DNA from: Lachnospiraceae bacterium | Lineage (GTDB): Bacteria > Bacillota_A > Clostridia > Lachnospirales > Lachnospiraceae | Direction of reading: 5' to 3' | Assembly (NCBI GenBank): GCA_017464645.1 | Contig: JAFTZF010000036.1 | Coordinates: forward strand, 1 to 37,006 | DNA length: 37,006 nucleotides | Part shown: one piece after another, positions 16,058-24,628 of the stretch | How the letters are laid out: each line of letters opens with the position of its first letter | How positions within the stretch are numbered: the stretch's first letter is position 1 | Notes under the pieces: generated by a model | What the model saw: the letters and a program-made list of their open reading frames with translations, nothing else | What the model was told of the DNA's origin: nothing | Databases searched by the model: none | Made by a program: the position numbers and the translations under genes

Positions 16058-17824
16058 CTAATTATCAACCACGTTTTCCCCTTCCTGGTTAATTTTTTCC
16101 TGCTCTATGCCCAGGTAAGGCAGAATATTATCAAACAACCGCTGTACCACCGGGGCTGCAATCGTACCGCCATAGTATACGCCCTGAGGATTGTGAATGA
16201 TACACAGGGCCAGCACCTGGGGATCATCCGCCGGGGCGAAGCCGATAAAGGAGGAAATGTATTTATTGGTGCCCCGGGGCAGGGTCTGGGAGGTAGCCGT
16301 CTTTCCGCCGATGCGGTACCCCTCAATATAGGCCTTGTTGCCTCCGCCCTCTGCCACAACCTGCTCCAACAGATAACGCATGGTTTCGGAGGTCTCTTCT
16401 GATACAATGCCCTTCTGGGTCTCATATTGTAAGGTTTTCAGCACTTCTCCTTCACTGTTGCGGATCTCTACCCCAAAATGAGGTGTCACCCTGGTTCCGC
16501 CATTGATGATGGAGCTGACGGTAGCTGCCAGCTGCACCGGTGTGATCTGGAAAGACTGTCCAAAGGACATGGTAGCAAGCTCCACCAGTCCGATATTTTC
16601 CAGCTTGTGCATAATGGTTCCCGCTTCTCCTGGAATGTCAATGCCGGTCTTGCTCATAAGGCCGAATTGCCCAAAATAGCTGTAAAAATCCTCTGCCCCG
16701 ATGCGAAGTCCCACATCGATGAAAACGGGGTTGCACGAATTCATGATCCCTTGTACGAAGGTCTCTCCCCCGTGACCCCCTTTCTTGTGGCAGCGGATCC
16801 GCCGGTCCTCCACCACCCGGAAACCGGGACAGCTGAAGGTGTCTGTAATGCTTACCACACCCTTTTCCAGCCCCGCTGCCGCCGTGATGATCTTAAATGT
16901 GGAGCCCGGCTCATAAGTATCATTGACACTCTGGTTCCGCCACATCTGATTGCGCAGATCCTGGATTTCCTGGTCAGACAGATTTGTGGTATCCACCGTG
17001 TCCGGCAGTGTAAAAGGATCGTTTAAGTTAAACTCCGGCACATTTACATTGGCGTAGATCTCCCCGTTCTGAGGATTCATGACCAGAATGGATACATAGG
17101 TAGCCTGCTTTTCCTCCAAGGCCTTTAAGGCCTCCTGTTGGGCGTACAGCTGGATATTATAGTCCAGGCTGATATACAGGTCGTTACCGGCAACAGGCTC
17201 CACCCGTTCTTCCGGGGCACCCTCAATTTCCACACCTCTGGCATCAGTCAGGGTCAGAATGGTGCCGTTGATACCCTGAAGATACTCATCGTATACGACC
17301 TCCAGTCCGATAATGCCCTGATTGTCACTGCCGGTAAAACCCAGCACCTTGGAGGCCAGAGAATCAAAGGAATAATACCGTTTATAGTCCTCGTCCACTT
17401 TCACGCCGTCCAGTTCGTAGGCCCGGATGCGGTCTCCCACTTCTTTTTCCACATTGGTCTTGATCCGCTCAATGGAACTGCGCTTTTCCACCCGTTTCCG
17501 CACCGTTTCCTCCGACAGTCCCAGCTCCTGACAGAGCACCTCTATGACCCGCTCCGGGTCTTCCATCTGACTGTGTATGACAGAAATGGTACAAACCGTC
17601 CGATTGGTGGCCAACACCGTTCCCGAGGCATCTATGATTTTTCCCCGGGCAGCCTTGATGCTCCGCTCCCGTTCATGCAGATCATCGGCCAGTTCCTGAT
17701 AATACTCCGACTCCACCAGCATCAGATACACCAGTCGGCCTGCCAGCACCAGCAGCATGCAGGCGCTGGCCAGAAACACCACCAACATCTTTCTTCGATT
17801 ATAAGTTTTACATTTTTCTCCCAT
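16058..17824 (-). CDS. Class B penicillin-binding protein, FtsI/SpoVD type
   Basis: 588 aa. A basic cytosolic tail, one membrane helix (residues ~13-36), a PBP-dimer domain (~55-200) and a transpeptidase domain. Active-site motifs: S308-x-x-K311 (STFK), S363-C-N365, and K508-T-A-T in place of the usual KTGT. The protein ends soon after the transpeptidase fold, without the PASTA domain found in Bacillus SpoVD. It crosslinks septal or spore peptidoglycan with the SEDS protein at 12484-13605. The start ATG at 17824 uses a GAGGGG whose bases form the 3' arm of a hairpin, with only 5 T between. ATG at 17788 is an alternative but would lose the basic tail. Confidence 0.94.
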   Translation of the reverse strand: MGEKCKTYNRRKMLVVFLASACMLLVLAGRLVYLMLVESEYYQELADDLHERERSIKAARGKIIDASGTVLATNRTVCTISVIHSQMEDPERVIEVLCQELGLSEETVRKRVEKRSSIERIKTNVEKEVGDRIRAYELDGVKVDEDYKRYYSFDSLASKVLGFTGSDNQGIIGLEVVYDEYLQGINGTILTLTDARGVEIEGAPEERVEPVAGNDLYISLDYNIQLYAQQEALKALEEKQATYVSILVMNPQNGEIYANVNVPEFNLNDPFTLPDTVDTTNLSDQEIQDLRNQMWRNQSVNDTYEPGSTFKIITAAAGLEKGVVSITDTFSCPGFRVVEDRRIRCHKKGGHGGETFVQGIMNSCNPVFIDVGLRIGAEDFYSYFGQFGLMSKTGIDIPGEAGTIMHKLENIGLVELATMSFGQSFQITPVQLAATVSSIINGGTRVTPHFGVEIRNSEGEVLKTLQYETQKGIVSEETSETMRYLLEQVVAEGGGNKAYIEGYRIGGKTATSQTLPRGTNKYISSFIGFAPADDPQVLALCIIHNPQGVYYGGTIAAPVVQRLFDNILPYLGIEQEKINQEGENVVDN

Positions 17825-17825
17825 A

Positions 17826-17871
17826 AAAACCCCTCATGCAGGCCTTTTTACAGCCTATTATGAGGGGTTTT
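17826..17871 (-). terminator. Hairpin abutting the spoVD-like start codon (terminator/attenuator)
   Basis: A perfect 12-bp inverted repeat (17826-17837 with 17860-17871, arms AAAACCCCTCAT/ATGAGGGGTTTT), with a further AGGC/GCCT pairing inside the loop. On the minus strand it ends in five T immediately before the ATG at 17824. It looks like a rho-independent terminator of the upstream PBP operon, yet its 3' arm is also the ribosome-binding site of the next gene. The arms carry T-runs in both directions. Confidence 0.75.
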
Positions 17872-17908
17872 CTTTTATTCTGGTATTTTTTCGGTTCATT
17901 CGTGCACT

Positions 17909-19345
17909 CTAATAATAAGTCTCGAACAAGTGCTTGGCAATGGGTACTGCATATTCGCTTCCGGAGCCCTCTGACTCCACCAGCACGCAGACTGCCAGAT
18001 CCTGTTCTTCTCCCACTGAGAAGCCCACAAACCAGGCGTGGCTCTTGCTCTTGTCACTGCTGTACTCTGCACTTCCTGTCTTGCCCGCAATAGTCACATC
18101 CAGATTCCGCAGCTTCTTGCCTGTGCCTTCTTCCACCACCTGGATCATGTATTCTGTCAGCTTCTGTGCCTCCACATCAGTCATCAGGCTTCCATAAGAA
18201 GAAGGACGGTATTTCCGCACCACATCTCCTGTGTAGTTCTCCATGTGATCAATGAGATAGGGCTTCATCAGCACTCCATTATTTGCAATACTGGCTGCGA
18301 TCATAGCCATATGCATGGGAGACACCATCGTCTCTCCCTGGCCTACCGCTGTCATGATCTGCATGTCGTCATTTACTTCTTCCCTCAGCTTAAAAGAGCT
18401 TCTGGAGTAAGGCAGCTGAATAGGCAGCTTCTTTCCAAACAACAGGCTCTCGCAGGTTTCTGCAAAGGATGTGGCATCCAGCTCCAGACCAATCCGGGCA
18501 AAGGCGCTGTTGCAGGAATTGGCAAAGGCCTTCTGCAGAGACTGGGTCCCGTGAACCGTATTGTGATAACAGTGGATGGTATAGTCCTCCGCCTCTAATT
18601 TCCCGTTACAATCGTAGACAAATGCTTCCGCTTCGGGATTCTGCCGCATATATTCCAACAAAGTCACAATCTTGAATACAGAGCCCGGCGCATACAGCCC
18701 CTGGGTTGCCCGGTTGTAAAGCACACTGTCCTCGGAATCCAGAGAGTTCCACTTCTCCCACTCTTCATCGATCGTATTGGGATCGTAGTCCGGCTTGGAT
18801 ACCATGCAGAGTATCTTTCCTGTGGAAGGCTCAATGGCTACCACGGCTCCTCTGTGATTACCCAGGGCATTATACGCCGCCTGCTGCAGCTCCAGATCCA
18901 GGGTGGTAACCATATTATCGCCGATATTTTTTTTCTCGTTAATTTCATTGGTGATCCGTTCCCCAATATCGGCATTGGAAGTCAAAAGCGGGAAGTTTCC
19001 CAGAAGCTCCAGCCCGGATTTTCCATGGGTGGAATAGCCTACCACATGGGCAAACAGATCATCAAAGGGATAGACGCGGGTTTCTGTACCGTCCTCTGCC
19101 ACTTCTGTCTTGGCCAGCACCGTACCGTTATTGGAGAGAATCTTTCCCCGAACCACCTGCTGGGCAAACAGCTCCTGACGGGAGTTATAGGGATTGTTGA
19201 TGGTATCCTCCGCCAGAACCCCTTCAAAATACACCAGATATCCCACCAGCAGTACAAAAAGACCTGTAAAAAAATAGGTCACCACCATGAATTCACGATT
19301 CTTTTTTGCTTTTTGCTTTTTTTCTGCTTTTTCTTTCTTTTTCAC
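17909..19345 (-). CDS. Class B penicillin-binding protein, PbpA-like
   Basis: 478 aa. A Lys-rich cytosolic tail, one membrane helix (~22-43), a short N-terminal domain and a transpeptidase domain with S222-x-x-K225 (SVFK), S277-C-N279 and KTG at 422-424. It resembles the PbpA class of short monofunctional transpeptidases, found next to RodA/FtsW-like genes in Actinobacteria and Clostridia. I chose GTG at 19345: AGGAG lies 7 bases upstream, whereas the ATG at 19360 has no properly spaced site. It overlaps the SEDS gene by 53 bases, so translation is probably coupled and the two proteins likely act as a pair. Confidence 0.92.
   Translation of the reverse strand: MKKKEKAEKKQKAKKNREFMVVTYFFTGLFVLLVGYLVYFEGVLAEDTINNPYNSRQELFAQQVVRGKILSNNGTVLAKTEVAEDGTETRVYPFDDLFAHVVGYSTHGKSGLELLGNFPLLTSNADIGERITNEINEKKNIGDNMVTTLDLELQQAAYNALGNHRGAVVAIEPSTGKILCMVSKPDYDPNTIDEEWEKWNSLDSEDSVLYNRATQGLYAPGSVFKIVTLLEYMRQNPEAEAFVYDCNGKLEAEDYTIHCYHNTVHGTQSLQKAFANSCNSAFARIGLELDATSFAETCESLLFGKKLPIQLPYSRSSFKLREEVNDDMQIMTAVGQGETMVSPMHMAMIAASIANNGVLMKPYLIDHMENYTGDVVRKYRPSSYGSLMTDVEAQKLTEYMIQVVEEGTGKKLRNLDVTIAGKTGSAEYSSDKSKSHAWFVGFSVGEEQDLAVCVLVESEGSGSEYAVPIAKHLFETYY
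17912..17940 (-). promoter_or_regulatory. Candidate promoter of the spoVD-led dcw operon
   Basis: On the minus strand TTGCCA (17935-17940), 17 bp and TATTAT (17912-17917), each one base from sigma-A consensus. It sits in the last codons of the PbpA-like gene. A transcript from here would begin near 17905 and carry the whole 12-bp hairpin in its leader. Confidence 0.55.
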
Positions 19346-20657
19346 TCTTTGACTCCTCATCTTCCCGCAACAAATACAGCCCCTGGATAATGGATATGGT
19401 CAAAATGGTGGCCAGCAGCGAACTGCCGCCATAGCTGACCAGAGGCAGGGTAATACCTGTGGAGGGAATCAGCTTGATACCGCCTCCAATGGTCAAAAAC
19501 ACCTGGAATCCGTACAGGGTTCCAAGGCCCAGGGCTGTCAGTTTATAAAAAGGCTCCTGCAGCTGCATGGCAATGTTTACAAACATCAGAAAACAGCTGA
19601 GGCAGATCAATATCAGGCAAATGGCGAAAATAACGCCCAGTTCCTCCGCAATGGCTGAGAACACAAAGTCCTGCTCCACATAGGGGATCTTGTTGGGGGT
19701 TCCCTGCATCAGACCCATGCCGAACCAGCCACCGGTACCAATGGCAAAAAGAGACTGGGTGATCTGATATCCCTGGTTATCAATATAGGCAAAGGGATTG
19801 CTCCAGGCCAGTACACGTACCTGCACATGGGAAAAGAGCTGATAGGCCAATACAGAAGCTCCGCAGCCGGCTCCCAGGCCTCCGATCAGATACAAGGGCT
19901 GTCTGGTGGCCACATACAGTACCATCAGGTACATGAAGAAGAAAATCAGGGCTCCTCCCAGGTCCCTGGACAGCACCAGGATCACCACGTGGGCAGCTGC
20001 GATCACCGTAGTCACCACCACATCCTTAAAGGTCGTGGATCTGGCCAGCCTTGCTGCCACAAACAGGGCAAATAAGATCTTTACAAACTCTGAAGGCTGG
20101 ATGCTGAAATAGTCTCCGATATCCAAAGACAGCTTGGCGCCATTAGTAACTGCGCCAACTACTGCCACCACTACCAGCAGCACCAGACCCACTCCTCCGT
20201 AAAGCCAGGAAAGTCTGGGCAGGCACTTCATCTTACGCACCAGCACCGGTACGATCAGAGAGATCACCAGGGAAATGGCTGCAATGATAAACTGCTTTAC
20301 CGCCTTATCAAAGGACAGACGGGTCAAAATAATAAACCCTATGGCCAGCAAAAAACACATATTGTTCAGAACCAGCCGGTTCACCTTGGGATAGACCACC
20401 AGATAATATACCTGCAAAAAAGTAGCCAGACACACCTGGAACAGATAAAAGATCAGCAGCTGGTCATTGCCTGTCTTCAGGTAAAACACCGCATAGGCCA
20501 GAAAATGCAGAAAGAATAAAACCAGCAGCTGCAATCCACAGCCCTGTCTTTTTTGTCCCTCGTTCTTTTTCTTCAAAATAGAAAAACATAAAAGTGTATA
20601 GAGAGCAATCAATATGGTCAGTCCGTATTTGGAAAGCTCTACGATCAAATTCGTCAT
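19293..20657 (-). CDS. SEDS glycosyltransferase, FtsW/RodA family (second copy)
   Basis: 454 aa, longer than the SEDS protein at 12484-13605 because of extra N-terminal membrane segments (about the first 120 residues) and a Lys/Glu-rich C-terminal tail. Family motifs: SIQPSEFVK, SRDLGGALIFF, EQDFVFSAIAEELG and GITLPLVSYGGSSLL. The adjoining PbpA-like gene overlaps its end, so the two form a SEDS-class B PBP pair for wall elongation or a special septum. The start ATG directly follows the U32 stop (TAAATG) and has GGAG 8 bases upstream. Confidence 0.93.
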   Translation of the reverse strand: MTNLIVELSKYGLTILIALYTLLCFSILKKKNEGQKRQGCGLQLLVLFFLHFLAYAVFYLKTGNDQLLIFYLFQVCLATFLQVYYLVVYPKVNRLVLNNMCFLLAIGFIILTRLSFDKAVKQFIIAAISLVISLIVPVLVRKMKCLPRLSWLYGGVGLVLLVVVAVVGAVTNGAKLSLDIGDYFSIQPSEFVKILFALFVAARLARSTTFKDVVVTTVIAAAHVVILVLSRDLGGALIFFFMYLMVLYVATRQPLYLIGGLGAGCGASVLAYQLFSHVQVRVLAWSNPFAYIDNQGYQITQSLFAIGTGGWFGMGLMQGTPNKIPYVEQDFVFSAIAEELGVIFAICLILICLSCFLMFVNIAMQLQEPFYKLTALGLGTLYGFQVFLTIGGGIKLIPSTGITLPLVSYGGSSLLATILTISIIQGLYLLREDEESKSEKERKSRKKAKSKKES

Positions 20658-22910
20658 TTATTCGACTCCTCGTTTTAAATGTCCTCTGGTAAATTCTTTG
20701 GGCGGCTGACCGGGCTGTGCCCCCTTCTTAAACACCTGCACTGCCTCTTTCAAAATCCTGCGGATCTCCTCTTCTCTTTCCAGAGTAAAATGAAGCCGCA
20801 CACTGGCCGGCTGCAGACGCCGAAGTTCTCTGGTGCAGTCTAAAAGATACAGAGGCGCACTGTTATAAATCACATTATGGCAGCTTAGGCAGCAGCGCCG
20901 CACCGGGAATTTCTTCTGGTAGCGGTCCTCCAGATACACATAACCCGGCTGCTTTTTACATCTTTTCAATGTCTTAGCCAGACAGTTGGCTGTTACCATC
21001 AAGGGCTGGTAGCCGTAGACGATCAGTTCATCCTCCCGGCAGCCCCGGGTTCTCAGTTCCCGCTCATTCAGCTCGTAGGGCAGGGTCACAAAATCCGCTC
21101 CAAACTCTTTCCAGACCTGTCTGGCTTCTATGTTGTAAGTATATAAATTGGCATCGGGAATTATTTTCCCCGTATAGCCCATTTCTTTTAAAAACTGCAG
21201 CTCCTCCAGATTTTTCAGGAGCATACCGTCAAATCCTGCCTCCAAAAGATTCGGGTACCACTGAGTATAGATTTCCCGCTCTTCCATGCGGAAAATATCC
21301 GGCAGCGCCAGAAAACACTCCTTGCCGGCCCGGTGACAACGCTCTGCCGTCTGTTTCGGATCCTGACCTGCCCAAAAGAAGGTCTCTGCATTTACATATA
21401 CGCCGTCCACATCGGGCTCCTCCAGCACGGCTTCCAGCTGACAGGGCTCTTCCACCTGTACCCGCAGCAGGGGCTTTGTCTGGGCATCTGCCTCTTCCCT
21501 GACCGCCTGCCTGCTCCCTATGGTTTCCGGCTCTGTCGGCAGACAAGAGTCCCCAGTGGGCTCCGGCCGATGATGCCTTTCACATACCTGCTTTTCCAGC
21601 TCCTCCAGGCCCTTTCTGCGCAGCTCATTTAAGCTCTGCAGCGGAATAAATACCGGCCCATCCATATGAATGTCCAGCTTCTCCCATACAAAAGGCGTAT
21701 TTCCTGTCTTTTCCATCTGGCGGCGGATCTGCTCCTCTGTCATGGCCTGTTTCAAAGGCTCCTGGGCGCTGGGGCCCTCTGCCTCCACCTGCACTCCATC
21801 ATATGTTACCTGGAAAATGTTAGGCATTTCTTTGGAAATTCTTAAGCTTCCCTGAATTTTTTCCTTTTTCTCCCCATCCACATAGGTCCGCTTTAGTTCT
21901 GAAAGCAGGGCTTCGTATCTGCGTTTTTCCTCCATGGCCTGACGGCTCTTTTCCTCAAAATGGTTAGGTCGAACCAGAGAGATCATACTGCGGCCGTTTC
22001 GCTGCAGATAATAGCTCTGGGAAAAACCGCCCCGGTTGTACAGGGACAGGAGGGTTTCCATATCGGCTTTTTCCACCTGAAACCCGGCCTTGCCCCGCTC
22101 CAGATAGCGGTCAATGTATTTTCGATAGACGCTGACCACACCGGCTGTATACTCCGGCCGCTTCATGCGTCCTTCAATCTTAAAAGAATCAATACCTGCC
22201 TCAATGAGCTCCGGAATCAGCTCCACGGTACACATATCCTTGGGACTTAACAGGTATTCCTCTCCCTTCTGGGAAAGCAGACGCTTTCCGGTCTCATCAA
22301 ATACCCGATAGGGCAGACGACAGGGCTGAGCACACCGGCCCCGGTTGCCGCTGCGGCCTCCCAGCATACTGCTGAAGAGACACTGACCGGAATAACAATA
22401 GCACAGGGCTCCATGGACAAAGGTTTCCACCTCAATGTCCACCTCCTGCTTCATACGGCGGATCTCCTCCAGGGAAAGCTCTCTGGCGGGCACAATGCGG
22501 GTGGCTCCCATCTCTTTTAACAGCGCGGCTCCCTGGGCTCCCAAAAGGGTCATCTGGGTGCTGGCATGGAGCTCCAGCCCCGGAAACTCCCGGCGGATAT
22601 GGGCAAATACACCTAGATCCTGCACAATGACACCATCCAGGCCCTGGCAGTAATAGGGCCGCAAATATTCAGACAGGCTCTCCAGCTCCTCATCCTTCAA
22701 CAGGGTATTCACTGTCAGAAACAGCTTTCCTCCATGAAGGTGCACATAATCAATAGCCCTGCACATGGTCTCTTCATCCAGATTGTTCGCATAAGCTCTA
22801 GCTCCAAACTGCATGCCTCCCACGTACACGGCATCTGCGCCTGCCACAATGGCCGCTTTTAAGCTTTCATATGAGCCTGCCGGTGCCAGCAGCTCCACTT
22901 GCATCTTCAT
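20658..22910 (-). CDS. U32 family peptidase / collagenase-like protein (RNA hydroxylation family)
   Basis: 750 aa. The N-terminal TIM-barrel-like domain starts with ELLAPAGSYESLKAAI and has the U32 signature around residues 165-197, with cysteines C170, C177, C193 and C197 placed as in family members that bind an Fe-S cluster. A second segment at ~500-700 resembles another U32-like half, with a late cysteine set (CCLSC). U32 proteins include RlhA and TrhP, which hydroxylate 23S rRNA and tRNA with prephenate-derived chemistry; which target applies here is not clear from sequence. It starts at 22910 with AGGAG 6 bases upstream and is followed immediately by the SEDS gene. Confidence 0.9.
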   Translation of the reverse strand: MKMQVELLAPAGSYESLKAAIVAGADAVYVGGMQFGARAYANNLDEETMCRAIDYVHLHGGKLFLTVNTLLKDEELESLSEYLRPYYCQGLDGVIVQDLGVFAHIRREFPGLELHASTQMTLLGAQGAALLKEMGATRIVPARELSLEEIRRMKQEVDIEVETFVHGALCYCYSGQCLFSSMLGGRSGNRGRCAQPCRLPYRVFDETGKRLLSQKGEEYLLSPKDMCTVELIPELIEAGIDSFKIEGRMKRPEYTAGVVSVYRKYIDRYLERGKAGFQVEKADMETLLSLYNRGGFSQSYYLQRNGRSMISLVRPNHFEEKSRQAMEEKRRYEALLSELKRTYVDGEKKEKIQGSLRISKEMPNIFQVTYDGVQVEAEGPSAQEPLKQAMTEEQIRRQMEKTGNTPFVWEKLDIHMDGPVFIPLQSLNELRRKGLEELEKQVCERHHRPEPTGDSCLPTEPETIGSRQAVREEADAQTKPLLRVQVEEPCQLEAVLEEPDVDGVYVNAETFFWAGQDPKQTAERCHRAGKECFLALPDIFRMEEREIYTQWYPNLLEAGFDGMLLKNLEELQFLKEMGYTGKIIPDANLYTYNIEARQVWKEFGADFVTLPYELNERELRTRGCREDELIVYGYQPLMVTANCLAKTLKRCKKQPGYVYLEDRYQKKFPVRRCCLSCHNVIYNSAPLYLLDCTRELRRLQPASVRLHFTLEREEEIRRILKEAVQVFKKGAQPGQPPKEFTRGHLKRGVE

Positions 22911-22933
22911 AGTTTTCTCCTGTCTTATCGTGC

Positions 22934-22993
22934 AAAAAACCGCTGCAAACTGCCTCCTGCTCTACTGCAGAAACCATTTCTCTTTTGCGGCGG
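22934..22993 (-). terminator. Branched hairpin with T-run between zapA and the U32 gene
   Basis: On the minus strand CCGC-C-GCAAA (22984-22993) pairs with TTTGC-A-GCGG (22940-22949), one mismatch, followed by six T (22934-22939). The long loop can form smaller stems (AGAAA/TTTCT and CTGC/GCAG). This is terminator-like and lies about 24 bases before the U32 start, so it may lower read-through into the wall genes. Confidence 0.5.
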
Positions 22994-23017
22994 TCTTTTT
23001 CTCCTCTCTCCCCTCTG

Positions 23018-23551
23018 CTATCGATAGGGATAAGGGCTCTGTTTCCCTCTGTTATAACGAGTTTTATTCTCTGTTTCCTGACGCTCCGTTGCCTGTCTTG
23101 CTTCCTGCAGCTGGGCATTCATCAGCTTCAGCTGGTCCTTCAGCTCCTGCATCCGGGCCTGCTGCTGTTCCAGCTGCTGGTCCTTTTCCTTCAGAAGGTC
23201 CATCTGTCTCACAGCCTCCTCCCGATAGGTCTTGTCCAGATTCTCTTTTGCCATCTGGGCCTCGATCAGGTCATGCTTCAGGCTGTACATTTCCTTTTCT
23301 TTTTTATCCAGCTCTGCCTGCTGACGTTCTGCCAGATGCTTGCTCTTAAAATAGTCATCTGCCAGATTCATGTTCAGCAAAAGCTGCTTTTCATCGCCGG
23401 ACTGTCTGCGGTAGCCCTCCAACTGCTCCAGGTCACCGATCTTATCGTTGATATAAGAGGCAATCTGATGGAGATATTCCACACTCTCATAGCCGGTAAT
23501 CTTTAATACTTTTCCTGCAATTACAACTTCTGCTACATTTTTCGTTGCCAT
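23018..23551 (-). CDS. zapA: Cell division protein ZapA
   Basis: 177 aa, longer than the ~85-110 aa common form. The N-terminal globular domain (residues ~1-60) has the ZapA pattern VVIAGKVLKITGYESVEYLHQIASYIN. The rest is a long Gln/Glu/Lys-rich coiled coil (~75-165) with a short basic tail. ZapA crosslinks FtsZ filaments; the long coil suggests a longer spacer than in Bacillus. The ATG at 23551 has GAGGG about 9 bases upstream. ruvB lies 72 bases upstream. Confidence 0.9.
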   Translation of the reverse strand: MATKNVAEVVIAGKVLKITGYESVEYLHQIASYINDKIGDLEQLEGYRRQSGDEKQLLLNMNLADDYFKSKHLAERQQAELDKKEKEMYSLKHDLIEAQMAKENLDKTYREEAVRQMDLLKEKDQQLEQQQARMQELKDQLKLMNAQLQEARQATERQETENKTRYNRGKQSPYPYR

Positions 23552-23607
23552 ATCTCTACACCCTCTGCTCTTTCCTGGCGCAAACTGCTGCGCCGCCTTC
23601 TGTTTAC

Positions 23608-23613
23608 AGTATA
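23608..23613 (-). promoter_or_regulatory. Possible zapA promoter (-10 box)
   Basis: TATACT on the minus strand, 57 bases before zapA, just after the ruvB stop. The best -35 is a weak TTGCTT 18 bases upstream in the end of ruvB. A small GGCGCA/TGCGCC hairpin (near 23575-23593) follows. Weak support. Confidence 0.3.
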
Positions 23614-23623
23614 ACTTAATCCC

Positions 23624-24619
23624 CTAGGGAAAAGCAAGTCCCAGATGCTTATAGGCATGCTCTGATACCATCCGTCCTCTGGGAGTCCGGTTCAGGAACC
23701 CGTTTTTTATCAAATAGGGTTCGTACACATCCTCAATGGTGCCTGCGTCCTCTCCTATGGCCGCCGCCAAAGTATCCAGTCCCACAGGTCCTCCGTCAAA
23801 CTTCTCTATCATGGTGCGAAGGATCAGACGGTCGATCTGGTCCAGTCCATGCTTATCCACTTCCAGCAGATCCAGCGCCAGCCGCGCCACATCTCCCGTG
23901 ATCTTTCCGTCGTATTTCACCTGGGCAAAATCCCTCACCCTCTTTAACAGGCGATTGGCCAGGCGGGGCGTTCCCCGGCTTCTTCTGGCGATCTCCAGAG
24001 CACCTGACTCATCAATCTCCACATTCAGCACCTGGGCAGAGCGTGTCACAATGATCTGCAGCTCCTCCTGGGTGTAAAACTCCAGATGATGCACCACGCC
24101 GAATCGATCCCGCAGAGGCGCTGTCAGAAGTCCGGCACGGGTAGTTGCTCCGATCAGGGTAAAATGAGGCAGATCCAGGCGAATGGAACGGGCCGTGGCA
24201 CCCTTTCCAATCATGATATCAATGGCAAAGTCCTCCATGGCCGGGTACAGCACTTCTTCCACCTGGCGATTCAGGCGGTGGATCTCGTCCACAAAAAGCA
24301 CATCCCCTTCCTGGAGATTATTTAAAATAGCTGCCATCTCCCCCGGCTTTTCAATGGCCGGACCGCTGGTGACCTTCATATGTACCCCCATCTCATTGGC
24401 AATAATTCCTGCCAGAGTGGTCTTTCCAAGACCGGGAGGTCCATAGAACAGCACATGATCCAGGGACTCCCCGCGGCCCTTCGCCGCCTCGATATAAATC
24501 TTCAGGGTCTCCTTGGCCTTTTCCTGTCCAATGTACTCCTTCAAAAGCTGAGGACGCAGGGTATATTCCATTTTAATATCCTCTTCCGTAGCATCGGTAG
24601 TGATGATCCGTTTTGCCAT
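23624..24619 (-). CDS. ruvB: Holliday junction branch migration ATPase RuvB
   Basis: 331 aa AAA+ motor. Walker A GPPGLGKT is at 60-67, Walker B DEIH at 111-114, sensor [18 protein letters not shown] follows, and the C-terminal winged-helix has the RTPRGRM segment. With RuvA it drives branch migration in recombination and repair. AAGGAGG lies 5 bases before the ATG at 24619, 9 bases after ruvA. No ruvC is present, as usual in Firmicutes that use RecU or place ruvC elsewhere. Confidence 0.99.
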   Translation of the reverse strand: MAKRIITTDATEEDIKMEYTLRPQLLKEYIGQEKAKETLKIYIEAAKGRGESLDHVLFYGPPGLGKTTLAGIIANEMGVHMKVTSGPAIEKPGEMAAILNNLQEGDVLFVDEIHRLNRQVEEVLYPAMEDFAIDIMIGKGATARSIRLDLPHFTLIGATTRAGLLTAPLRDRFGVVHHLEFYTQEELQIIVTRSAQVLNVEIDESGALEIARRSRGTPRLANRLLKRVRDFAQVKYDGKITGDVARLALDLLEVDKHGLDQIDRLILRTMIEKFDGGPVGLDTLAAAIGEDAGTIEDVYEPYLIKNGFLNRTPRGRMVSEHAYKHLGLAFP

Positions 24620-24628
24620 GTGTCCTCC

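Noticed and set aside
22867..23118. 83-codon minus-strand frame between zapA and the U32 gene
   Set aside because: Overlaps the ends of both genes, no good start site, and the interval is better explained by the branched hairpin.
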